NCBI GenBank assembly: GCA_040881995.1
Contig: JBBECD010000069.1
Span: 1-6,086, forward strand
From: JAQCEJ01 sp040881995
GTDB taxonomy: Bacteria > Planctomycetota > Planctomycetia > Planctomycetales > Planctomycetaceae
Direction of reading: 5' to 3'
Length of the DNA stretch: 6,086 bases
Position 1 is the first letter of the stretch. Each line of letters opens with the position of its first letter. Both the position numbers and the translations under genes were made by a program. The notes under the pieces are model-generated. The model was not told the DNA's origin, did not search any database, and saw only the letters and a program-made list of their open reading frames with translations. Of the stretch, positions 1 to 4,848 are shown in pieces.

Positions 1-242
1 TATTGTAAGTCGCCAGTTATACCATACTACCCAGTATCGCGCAATCGCCCTGGTTTAAGATCGAGTCATTGTTTCTGGTGCGAGAAATTGAGCAGCATCG
101 TTTACCACAACATAAATTTGTCTTGGCCGTTAGTACAAGCGGATGGATAATAGCGCCGTTCGCTGGCGCTGCAATTCTCTATTCGATCCTTTAATGGGCA
201 GACTCTCGTCGGGTGCTGAATGGTTCTGCATTCAGAGTGCTC
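1..242. other. left-edge region without a supported gene
   Basis: No start codon with a ribosome binding site and no recognisable domain was found on either strand. One plus-strand frame is open from 9 to a TAA at 192-194 and ends in a hydrophobic stretch, but it has no ATG and its codon use differs from the real genes here. The minus-strand sequence below about 336 is also where the toxin remnant loses its homology, so this may be sequence that replaced the rest of that gene. Confidence 0.5.
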
Positions 243-428
243 TTATCGATCTCGGATAGGAAGCGCTGTTGACCCCAAGCTGTCAGAAGTGGTACCCGAG
301 TCATGCCGCGAGGTTTGAGGCTTTTCTTTTTTGCCGGGATTCCGCAATTCGCTTCCAGCCTGCGGACCGAGCCGGGCGGGATCATCCACGGCCCACAGGA
401 GGACATGCGAATCGAGCAACCGTTTCAC
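243..428 (-). pseudogene. truncated VapC-like PIN-domain toxin
   Basis: The frame starts with GTG at 428, whose GTGA overlaps the antitoxin stop codon, the usual translational coupling of toxin-antitoxin pairs. The first 31 residues match the start of VapC-type PIN ribonucleases: VKRLLDSHVLLWAVDDP, with the first catalytic Asp at residue 6, then an RLGPQA segment and ELRNP. After about base 336 the resemblance stops. The frame runs through Lys-rich, non-PIN sequence to a TAA at 243-245, giving 61 residues where family members have about 125-140. The later conserved acidic residues and the usual SxxSxWE block are missing. I found no continuation in the other minus-strand frames down to base 1. 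PIN toxins cleave RNA using a cluster of acidic residues, so this product should be inactive. A simple frameshift does not explain the loss; deletion or replacement of the 3' part is more likely. Confidence 0.75.
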
Positions 429-655
429 GGCATATATTCCTTGAAATCGTCCAGCGGAGCATCGCAATCAGGAGCCACATGCACCACCGTCCCGCGTAGC
501 GTGCCGAGCGTGCGATGCGGCTTCGGCGGATGCGCCGGCAGAAGGCGGGCGATCGGCTGGTTGTTTTCCGTGATCACCACTTCCTGGCCGGGCGTCAGTT
601 GATGCACCAGTTCGGACAATTTTGATTGTGCTTCCGTGAGGGAAACGGTCGTCAT
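425..655 (-). CDS. Phd/YefM-family antitoxin (VapB-like partner)
   Basis: This 76-residue protein begins MTTVSLTEAQSKLSELVHQL and continues PGQEVVITENNQPIARLLP, the characteristic Phd/YefM N-terminal DNA-binding fold (about residues 1-45). The acidic tail, ending APLDDFKEYMP, fits the segment that wraps around the toxin. The ATG at 655 is chosen because AGGAGA lies 5 bases upstream (661-666 on the plus strand). A longer in-frame start at 733 would add 26 residues that run through the promoter and operator and look non-coding. Family antitoxins neutralise the toxin and repress their own operon. The toxin reading frame starts within this gene's stop codon, so the two were once an operon. With the toxin truncated, this antitoxin is probably an orphan that may still bind DNA or neutralise related PIN toxins elsewhere in the genome. 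The family assignment is confident; its present activity is inferred. Confidence 0.9.
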   Translation of the reverse strand: MTTVSLTEAQSKLSELVHQLTPGQEVVITENNQPIARLLPAHPPKPHRTLGTLRGTVVHVAPDCDAPLDDFKEYMP

Positions 656-687
656 GTTTTTCTCCTGGCGTTGCCAATATCGCATAT

Positions 688-733
688 GTACAAAAGACGT
701 TATATTGTACCACACGGCAGGGCGAGAATCCAA
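688..733 (-). promoter_or_regulatory. probable promoter and operator of the toxin-antitoxin operon
   Basis: GTACAA (688-693) and TTGTAC (705-710) form a perfect 6-base inverted repeat with an 11-base spacer. Read on the minus strand, TACAAT (709-704) makes a good -10 box, and TTGGAT (733-728) is a weak -35 at 18-base spacing. One operator arm therefore overlaps the -10 box, about 50 bases upstream of the antitoxin ATG. This is the arrangement expected for repression by a Phd/YefM dimer. The inverted repeat is seen directly; its function is inferred. Confidence 0.5.
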
Positions 734-801
734 CTTTTCTTGAAGAGTGGGGATAGTTGCTCACCTTCGTTGACCCTATCATCGGACTGGGAATTCATTC
801 C

Positions 802-1335
802 ATGATTTACCTCTACGCCATCCTGCTTCTCATAGCCAATACCTTGGCGTGGTTGTCGAATGTGTTCATGCTGCCGGGAAACTGGATGCTGGTGGGGGTC
901 GCCGCGCTGTATGCGTTTTTTCTGCCGGAGGAACTTCAGCCTCGCGTCAGTTGGAACGTCGTCGGCGTCGCGCTCGCTCTGGCGGTCGTGGGGGAGCTGG
1001 TCGAGTTCTTCGCCGGGGCGGCGGGGGCCGCGAAGCAGGGGGGGAGCCGGCGCGGCGTGGTGCTGGCGATCGTCGGAGCGTTCGTCGGCTCTTTGTTGGG
1101 AGCCGTGTTCGCGCTGCCGATTCCGGTGATCGGCCCGATCATCGGAGCGCTGGGAGGGGGAGCCGCCGGGGCCGCTGTCGGCGCGTGGATCGGCGAAGCG
1201 GGAACCGGCCGCACACACGGCGAACGCCTCGCCATCAGCAAGGGAGCCCTCTTCGGCCGGCTGTGGGGAACGGCGGGAAAGCTGATCATCGGGGTGATCA
1301 TGCTGGTGCTGGTGACGGTGGATTCTTTTGTGTGA
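802..1335 (+). CDS. DUF456 family membrane protein
   Basis: A 177-residue, strongly hydrophobic, Gly/Ala-rich protein. It has an N-terminal membrane segment (about residues 1-20), then the family's LPGNW turn (FMLPGNWMLVG, about 23-33), a second segment (27-41), a third (51-69) and a glycine-zipper-like stretch rich in GxxxG (about 82-140). A short hydrophilic piece containing GRTHGERLAISKG follows, then a last membrane segment near the C-terminus. Order and length (usually about 160-170 residues) fit DUF456 inner-membrane proteins, whose function is unknown. The ATG at 802 is preferred, with GGGA 9 bases upstream. The frame stays open to a TTG at 757, which would add 15 residues with no Shine-Dalgarno site. 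It stands alone, divergent from the toxin-antitoxin remnant and convergent with the CoA-binding gene, so nothing nearby suggests its role. Confidence 0.85.
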   Translation: MIYLYAILLLIANTLAWLSNVFMLPGNWMLVGVAALYAFFLPEELQPRVSWNVVGVALALAVVGELVEFFAGAAGAAKQGGSRRGVVLAIVGAFVGSLLGAVFALPIPVIGPIIGALGGGAAGAAVGAWIGEAGTGRTHGERLAISKGALFGRLWGTAGKLIIGVIMLVLVTVDSFV

Positions 1336-1356
1336 TGAAGGGATTGGGAGTTGGGG

Positions 1357-1380
1357 ATTTCGGTTAGTCGCGACGCGGAG
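1357..1380 (+). repeat. TTCGGTTAG-CGCGACGCG repeat, copy A
   Basis: The sequence TTCGGTTAGTCGCGACGCGG (from 1358) closely matches the reverse complement of 1899-1918 (TTCGGTTTAGCCGCGACGCG), with one extra T and one T/C change in the second copy. The two copies are inverted and flank the CoA-binding gene. This copy lies in the 59-base gap between the convergent 3' ends of the DUF456 and CoA-binding genes. Confidence 0.55.
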
Positions 1381-1394
1381 CGCTTCGTTCCCCG

Positions 1395-1766
1395 TCAGAA
1401 TTCCCCGGGCGAAACACCCAGGTCCACGATGCTGCATCCTTGAATCACGTTCAGCCCCAGGTCTTTCGCCTTTTGCAGTAACGCCGTATCCGCGCTGCCG
1501 GGGTTGAACCAGACTTCGCCGGGCGACTTGCCGGCGATGTCTTCTAACAGGGTGATGCCGATGTGCGGGGGGACGTACATGGTCACGCGGTCGAGGCGGT
1601 CGACGGGGACGTCGACGATCGACGCATACGCCGGGTGCCCTTCGACGGTTTCTTCGTTCGGATTGACGGCGTAGACGTCGTACCCCTGCTGCTCATGCGC
1701 GCGAAGCGAGATGTTGCCGAACTTGCGGCGGCGACTGCTGGCACCAATAACGGCGACGGTGGGCAT
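1395..1766 (-). CDS. CoA-binding domain protein (Rossmann fold, YccU-like)
   Basis: A 123-residue single-domain protein of the CoA_binding_2 type. It starts with a Rossmann beta strand and glycine turn (TVAVIGASSRRRKFGN, about residues 3-18). Then come YAVNPNEETVEGHPAYASI (about 32-50), VTMYVPPHIGITLLEDI (61-77), the substrate-loop motif EVWFNPGS (84-91), and a C-terminal VIQGCSIVDLG with the family's conserved cysteine (about 108-118). Such proteins are thought to bind CoA or a similar nucleotide in the cytoplasm; the physiological role is not established. The ATG at 1766 places the first beta strand directly at the N-terminus. A TTG at 1778 would add only four residues, and neither start has a Shine-Dalgarno site. 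It is co-oriented with the PmoA-like gene, 155 bases downstream of it, but the gap is full of repeats, so co-transcription is uncertain. Confidence 0.85.
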   Translation of the reverse strand: MPTVAVIGASSRRRKFGNISLRAHEQQGYDVYAVNPNEETVEGHPAYASIVDVPVDRLDRVTMYVPPHIGITLLEDIAGKSPGEVWFNPGSADTALLQKAKDLGLNVIQGCSIVDLGVSPGEF

Positions 1767-1782
1767 GGGAAAGTCCAATGTT

Positions 1783-1806
1783 GAATGATGAATTACGAAT
1801 GATGAA
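1783..1806. repeat. GAATGATGAA direct repeat
   Basis: GAATGATGAA occurs exactly twice (1783-1792 and 1797-1806), separated by TTAC. It lies just upstream of the CoA-binding gene start, antisense to that gene. It belongs to the same style of ATGA-rich intergenic sequence as the AATGACTAA cluster at 4934-4981. Confidence 0.6.
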
Positions 1807-1817
1807 CAAGGCGAGCG

Positions 1818-1833
1818 GGCGGCGTAAGCCGCC
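1818..1833. repeat. GGCGGC-GTAA-GCCGCC palindromic hairpin
   Basis: A perfect 6-base stem closed by a 4-base GTAA loop. There is no T-run on either side, so it does not look like an intrinsic terminator. A compact palindrome in a repeat-rich gap suggests a dispersed REP-like element. Genome-wide copy number cannot be judged from this window. Confidence 0.6.
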
Positions 1834-1870
1834 TGTCCTCTCGAATAATGAACTCCTTAGTCATTCAAAG

Positions 1871-1919
1871 CAGCTAGCGCTCCGCTGCGCAAAGCCTTCG
1901 CGTCGCGGCTAAACCGAAG
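1871..1919 (-). repeat. TTCGGTTTAG-CGCGACGCG repeat, copy B
   Basis: On the minus strand this reads TTCGGTTTAGCCGCGACGCG, then AAGGC and a GCGGAGCGCT segment. It is the inverted partner of copy A at 1357-1380; both pair the GGTTAG/CGCGACGCG core with a nearby GGAGCGCT. It ends three bases from the stop codon of the PmoA-like gene. Confidence 0.55.
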
Positions 1920-1921
1920 AA

Positions 1922-2923
1922 TTACTCCTCGACGTCCGACAAAAACTCATCGTACCGCTTTTGAACCTCATCGCGTTTCGGTGTTTCCCCGGTGGTGACG
2001 ATTAATCGGTAGTGCATCTTCAGCGGTTCGTCTTGTTTCAGCGTCGTCGCGAAGTACGCGCCGAAACGGCCGTAGGGGCGTTCGCTGAAGAGACGCGGCT
2101 TGGGGCTGGTCGGGTCTTCGAAGTATTCGACGGTGTAACGTTTCCCATCGATTTCGCTGGTCATCGCGGTCCAGCCCAAGTTGATGTGCCGGGGGGGATC
2201 GCCCGAATCGTCGACTTCGTAGGCTTCGGGCTGTTCGGGGAAACCTGCGGGACGCACGTAGCGGGTGCCGTTGCTCTCGGCGACCGATTGAGCAGCGCGG
2301 TACTGGAAGCCGGCGTGCTGGCGGTCGCCGTGCAATTTGATTTCGGGTTTCTGCCCGTGCAGCGTCGTTTGCCAATCGACTTGCCAGGCGGGGGAGTCGT
2401 TGATCGTGCGCGGTGTGATGGTCACTTTGCGTTCTTCGATAATGATCGCATTGCCGTCGGCGTCGTTCCAGTGGATTTCAGTCGTCATCGAGCCGTGATT
2501 TTCGTCCGCGGCTTGCTCGACGATTTTCTCATGCCGCAAATGGGCGCCGTGAGTGCAGTGCCAGAAGTCGTACGATTTGCCGTCGGTTTCGGTCTTATTC
2601 CAGCCTATGTACAGGCCGCGGTGGTGGGTGTAGAGCCCGCCCGGTCCTTTGGTGAGCAGCGTCCCCGTGCCCGGTCCGAACAGATGATGATACACCTTGT
2701 ACGTGTTGTGCGTGGCTTCTTCGTTGGAGGTATCGTAGGCGTACTGGTATTGCAGCACCGGTTGATCGCCGTATGAGAGCAACAGCTCGCCCGGCGTGTT
2801 TTCGTCCCAGCGAAAATCTTTTTTCTCGTCGGCGCAAGCGGTAGCCGAGGCGAATGAGAACCAGGAGTAAAGCAGCGTCAAACATAATGCGGAGGGTACG
2901 AGCGGGGACGCGGTGCGTGGCAT
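1922..2923 (-). CDS. exported PmoA-like protein (DUF6807 family)
   Basis: A 333-residue protein with a classic signal peptide: Arg at residue 3, a hydrophobic core at about 8-28, and a probable signal peptidase I site after ACA (residue 31). The following cysteine context is a poor lipobox. The mature part matches the PmoA/DUF6807 family, a beta-sandwich annotated as 'methane oxygenase PmoA' by name only. Landmarks are YKVYHHLFGP (about 75-84), GGLYTHHRGLYIGW (95-108, the family's HHRG signature), FWHCTHG (120-126), HGDRQHAGFQYRA (198-210), ERPYGRFGAYF (281-291) and HYRLIV (304-309). It is not a methane monooxygenase subunit; the real function is unknown, and many planctomycete relatives sit among carbohydrate-degradation genes. 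The ATG at 2923 is supported by AAGGAG 8 bases upstream (2932-2937). The gene is complete. A periplasmic or cell-envelope location is inferred from the signal peptide. Confidence 0.88.
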   Translation of the reverse strand: MPRTASPLVPSALCLTLLYSWFSFASATACADEKKDFRWDENTPGELLLSYGDQPVLQYQYAYDTSNEEATHNTYKVYHHLFGPGTGTLLTKGPGGLYTHHRGLYIGWNKTETDGKSYDFWHCTHGAHLRHEKIVEQAADENHGSMTTEIHWNDADGNAIIIEERKVTITPRTINDSPAWQVDWQTTLHGQKPEIKLHGDRQHAGFQYRAAQSVAESNGTRYVRPAGFPEQPEAYEVDDSGDPPRHINLGWTAMTSEIDGKRYTVEYFEDPTSPKPRLFSERPYGRFGAYFATTLKQDEPLKMHYRLIVTTGETPKRDEVQKRYDEFLSDVEE

Positions 2924-3108
2924 AAAATGAACTCCTTCAGCTTGGATCAGAGTGAAGCATGGTTGTTAAATTGAAAGCATCAGCCGTCAATGCGCGTTAA
3001 CGCAGGGGTTGCAGCGCCTGCGGTCATTCAGCATACAGAACCGTCGCCGCGCCGTCACGGCAACGCTCGGAATTGGTCTTTCGTGAAAAAAATGCGACGA
3101 AGAATTTC

Positions 3109-3238
3109 AACACAGAGTTCGCCGTGGTCGCGGAGGCGGAAGTGAAGAGAAAAAATCACAGGCGAATTCAACACGCATAGAAGTAAGCATCATCAACTGC
3201 ATCTTCTTCAACTCCTGCGTCTCCGCGTCTCTGTGCTA
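3109..3238. repeat. inverted repeat with CACAGAG/CGCGGAG arms
   Basis: The left arm (3111-3150) reads CACAGAG, then CGCGGAGGCG and GAAGTGAAGAGA. The right arm, reverse-complemented (3238-3196), reads CACAGAG, then ACGCGGAGACG, GGAG and TTGAAGAAGA. The arms match in blocks in the same order, with about 10 extra bases in the left arm, and are separated by about 45-50 AT-richer bases. Sequences of the CACAGAGACGCGGAGACG type are, from memory, widespread intergenic repeats in planctomycetes and other environmental bacteria. No open reading frame spans it. A non-autonomous mobile element or a structured transcript are both possible. Confidence 0.6.
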
Positions 3239-3471
3239 AAAAATCGGCTCCCGGCACGTTGTCACCGACGTTGATTTTCGGCAACACGCCCTGCGCTCGT
3301 GTGGGGGTATTGGAATCATCATCGCCGGCCGGTGGGCTCGTCATGGCGGGCGATTTCCCGTGAATTATGGGGAAAACGCAAAAATTCCGCGTGAGGCACG
3401 CCCTTTGCTTTCTCAGAGATTGCGTTCAACGAATTCTCACCCGCGTTGCTTCTTCAACGCAGTTCAGCCGC

Positions 3472-3476
3472 AGGAG
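3472..3476 (+). promoter_or_regulatory. Shine-Dalgarno site fixing a TTG start
   Basis: AGGAG sits 8 bases before the TTG at 3485. The alternative upstream TTG at 3446 has no purine-rich site, so the downstream start is preferred and removes 13 residues of poor coding character. Confidence 0.75.
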
Positions 3477-3484
3477 CGACCTTC

Positions 3485-4393
3485 TTGTCACAGCGTACCA
3501 TTATCGAGACCGCCACGTTGATTTCCTCCCGTTCCGCGGCTGTGATTTTCGACCCGAAGGCCTTGTCGGACGAGGCGCTGTACCGTTACTGGCGCAATGC
3601 CAGGCGATGTCAGCAGTATTGGCTGACCTGCCTGAAACCGACCACCATTGAGGCCCATCTCGATGCCATCGCCGATCCGGCGACCGTCATCCCGGCCGTC
3701 GAAAACTTGTTCGCCGCCGAAATTCTGATCCGCATCTGGTCGGCGGTTTTGGTGGCTCACGACCACGTGCACGCGGGGAAAGCGACCGCGCCGATTGCCC
3801 GGAATGTACTCATCAGTCAATTGCAACTCAGGCGTTATGCCCTGGAAGCGATGGTCGATCTCATCGATGCACACCGCCAGCGGGATGATGACGGGCAGGC
3901 CGTCAGCGACATCAAATCACAAATTGCGAAGCTCGACGCGTTTCGCCGACGGTGCGAACATTGGACCGATTTGCTCCTGGGGCATCTTCTTTATCAGTAT
4001 CCGGTCCAGGAATTCGCGTACGACGTCGAACGGGCGCGCGACTTCGGCGAACAACAGCTCAGCGAACGCTTTAAGAACAGCGACGATGTGATCTGGCAGC
4101 TCATCCGCGGCGGAATTCGACTCGCGTTTCCCGAAACCGATGCGACGTCGCCTCGCGAGGCCGACATGGTGCGGCGGTTGATCGAAGGAGTGCTGAGCGG
4201 ATTTCCTCAAGCGGCGTTTCAAACGTCGGGCAGCCTGTCGACGCTGGAGATGGCGAAGATGGCCCGCTCGGCGAACGTCGAGGGACCGATTTCGGAAGAA
4301 TTCTTGCGGAGCTTGCCGGTGCACCGCATTCTCGAAAAAAATCCGACGATGTCGCATCACGAATTTCCGGGCGGTCCTTTTACCCGTTTCTAG
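3485..4393 (+). CDS. uncharacterised 302-residue helical protein
   Basis: I do not recognise a family. The start is the TTG at 3485, placed by the AGGAG at 3472-3476; the product begins MSQRTIIETATLI. There is no signal peptide or membrane segment, so it is probably cytoplasmic. The sequence suggests an all-helical protein: an N-terminal segment with a YRYWRNARRCQQYW motif (about residues 33-46), a helical middle including ALEAMVDLIDAHRQR, and a charged linker (about RDDDGQAVSD). Next come FRRRCEHWTDLLLGHLLYQY and a Ser/Thr-containing C-terminal part ending HHEFPGGPFTRF. Repeated Arg/Trp/Tyr positions on predicted helices could support binding to RNA, a protein partner or membrane lipids, but nothing specific can be claimed. 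The codon bias is strong and like that of the neighbouring genes, so it is a genuine gene. It is transcribed toward the DAHP synthase but separated from it by 600 bases with a new promoter and terminator, so it is probably not in that operon. Confidence 0.85.
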   Translation: MSQRTIIETATLISSRSAAVIFDPKALSDEALYRYWRNARRCQQYWLTCLKPTTIEAHLDAIADPATVIPAVENLFAAEILIRIWSAVLVAHDHVHAGKATAPIARNVLISQLQLRRYALEAMVDLIDAHRQRDDDGQAVSDIKSQIAKLDAFRRRCEHWTDLLLGHLLYQYPVQEFAYDVERARDFGEQQLSERFKNSDDVIWQLIRGGIRLAFPETDATSPREADMVRRLIEGVLSGFPQAAFQTSGSLSTLEMAKMARSANVEGPISEEFLRSLPVHRILEKNPTMSHHEFPGGPFTRF

Positions 4394-4397
4394 GTGC

Positions 4398-4476
4398 ACC
4401 CGCAGAAAAATCTTGGCGGTATCGACGTTGATGCCAAGCGAAAAACGTACAAATGGACCCAAATTTTTCTGCGGGT
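4398..4476 (+). repeat. 14-base perfect inverted repeat after the helical-protein gene
   Basis: ACCCGCAGAAAAAT (4398-4411) is exactly complementary to ATTTTTCTGCGGGT (4463-4476). Immediately inside, CTTGGC (4412-4417) pairs perfectly with GCCAAG (4433-4438). The 5' side is thus one continuous 20-base strand forming two stems, with a 24-base unpaired stretch on the 3' side and a 15-base apical loop. It begins four bases after the gene's stop codon. No T-tract follows, so it is not a canonical intrinsic terminator. It could stabilise the 3' end of the mRNA, slow polymerase, or be a tiny inverted-repeat element. Confidence 0.65.
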
Positions 4477-4558
4477 TAACATAGCCGAAAAAGGGGTGTT
4501 CTAATCGCTTTCGTCAGCGGCGAGATCGACGAATTCTGTTTTTGCGCCGGATCGGCAA

Positions 4559-4588
4559 TTGACTTTTACCCGTCACTCTGCATACGAT
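4559..4588 (+). promoter_or_regulatory. candidate promoter of the DAHP synthase leader
   Basis: TTGACT (4559-4564, five of six consensus bases) and TACGAT (4583-4588, four of six) are spaced by 18 bases, predicting transcription from about 4595. This gives a roughly 75-base 5' leader before the small ORF at 4669. A second -35-like TTGACA occurs at 4614-4619, but its best -10 candidates (CATTAC, TTACAT) are poor and badly spaced. Housekeeping-sigma consensus is assumed. Confidence 0.5.
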
Positions 4589-4668
4589 AACCCTACCCTG
4601 TTGTGGGGCCGCGTTGACACTTCAATACACCGCCAGCCCATTACATCTCAAACAAAGAGAGTTCGATT

Positions 4669-4812
4669 ATGATTGACCGGATGCTGTCAGCTCTGTATCG
4701 AAGCGAATTGTGGAGTGACGTTCCGCCGCGGCACCGCCGGGATTGGTCATTTTGGGCGTTTTACTTTTTCGGCCTTCGCCGGCCTGTTCGGGTAAGGTGC
4801 CCACGCGTATGA
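4669..4812 (+). CDS. aromatic-rich leader peptide upstream of DAHP synthase
   Basis: A 47-codon ORF starts at ATG 4669 with GAGAG 7 bases upstream (4657-4661) and ends at TGA 4810-4812. Residues 26-34 (4744-4770) read WSFWAFYFF: seven aromatic residues in nine codons, covering Trp, Phe and Tyr. Trp15 and Tyr10 add two more. The C-terminal part is Arg/Pro-rich (RRPVRVRCPRV). It matches no enzyme family and need not function as a protein. Its position, between a promoter and a strong terminator just before the gene for the first enzyme of aromatic amino acid synthesis, fits a ribosome-stalling leader peptide of the pheL/trpL type. Scarce charged tRNA-Trp, -Phe or -Tyr would stall the ribosome on this run. 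It is longer than the classical leaders (about 14-30 residues), and whether it is translated is inferred. Confidence 0.65.
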   Translation: MIDRMLSALYRSELWSDVPPRHRRDWSFWAFYFFGLRRPVRVRCPRV

Positions 4813-4848
4813 CCTGATGAGACAACGCTTATCACCACAGCCCTGAAA
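4730..4848 (+). promoter_or_regulatory. putative attenuator alternative pairings (segments 1, 2, 3)
   Basis: Segment 1, GGCACC (4730-4735), lies just before the aromatic codons and is exactly complementary to GGTGCC (4796-4801). Segment 2, TTCGGGTAAGGTG (4787-4799), can instead pair with segment 3 (4833-4847) as GGTG/CACC, GGG/CCC and TTC/GAA, ten pairs with one internal loop and one bulge. That pairing occupies the 5' arm of the terminator. A ribosome stalled on 4744-4770 would cover segment 1 and leave segment 2 free, favouring 2:3 and readthrough. A ribosome reaching the stop at 4812 would cover segment 2, freeing the terminator. The geometry matches classical attenuation. A small TGATGAG/CTTATCA hairpin (4815-4834) lies between segments 2 and 3. 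Confidence 0.5.

Larger units (their letters stand above)
2924..3484. other. 561-base intergenic region between divergent genes
   Basis: This gap separates the divergent PmoA-like and 302-residue protein genes and must hold both promoters, though I see no convincing -35/-10 pair for either. It contains a GCGTTAACGC palindrome (2994-3003), a GCAGG/CCTGC inverted pair (3002-3006 with 3017-3021), the inverted repeat at 3109-3238, and a TTTCCC/GGGAAA hairpin (3354-3359 with 3370-3375). A 94-codon frame opening with ATG at 3367 runs into the next gene in another frame and has no family resemblance. Confidence 0.5.

Noticed and set aside
9..194. Open plus-strand frame ending in a hydrophobic stretch
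   Set aside because: It has no ATG, no ribosome-binding site and no family match, and it opens after a TAA at 6-8, so it is not the tail of a gene entering the window.
656..733. Longer antitoxin start at 733
   Set aside because: It would translate through the -10 box, the operator repeat and the Shine-Dalgarno site. The ATG at 655 gives the standard Phd/YefM N-terminus.
1341..1359. G-rich run GGGATTGGGAGTTGGGG as a possible G-quadruplex
   Set aside because: Only three runs of three or more G are present, so a standard intramolecular quadruplex is not supported.
700..1437. 245-codon minus-strand frame opposite the DUF456 gene
   Set aside because: Its low-complexity His/Asp/Arg/Gln composition is typical of the complement of a Gly/Ala/Val-rich membrane protein gene.
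2012..2776. 254-codon plus-strand frame opposite the PmoA-like gene
   Set aside because: Antisense shadow with no domain or ribosome-binding site. The minus-strand frame has a signal peptide, family motifs and a Shine-Dalgarno site.
3367..3651. 94-codon plus-strand frame starting at ATG 3367
   Set aside because: It overlaps the supported gene at 3485 in another frame, lacks a Shine-Dalgarno site and resembles nothing.
3917..4462. 181-codon minus-strand frame opposite the 3' part of the helical-protein gene
   Set aside because: Arg-rich shadow. It starts inside the downstream inverted repeat and has no recognisable domain.
4815..4848. CTGATGAG followed by GAAA, the core words of a hammerhead ribozyme
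   Set aside because: No stem II can form between them: the bases next to the core do not pair beyond a single G-T. The TGATGAG forms a simple hairpin with CTTATCA, and the GAAA belongs to the terminator arm.
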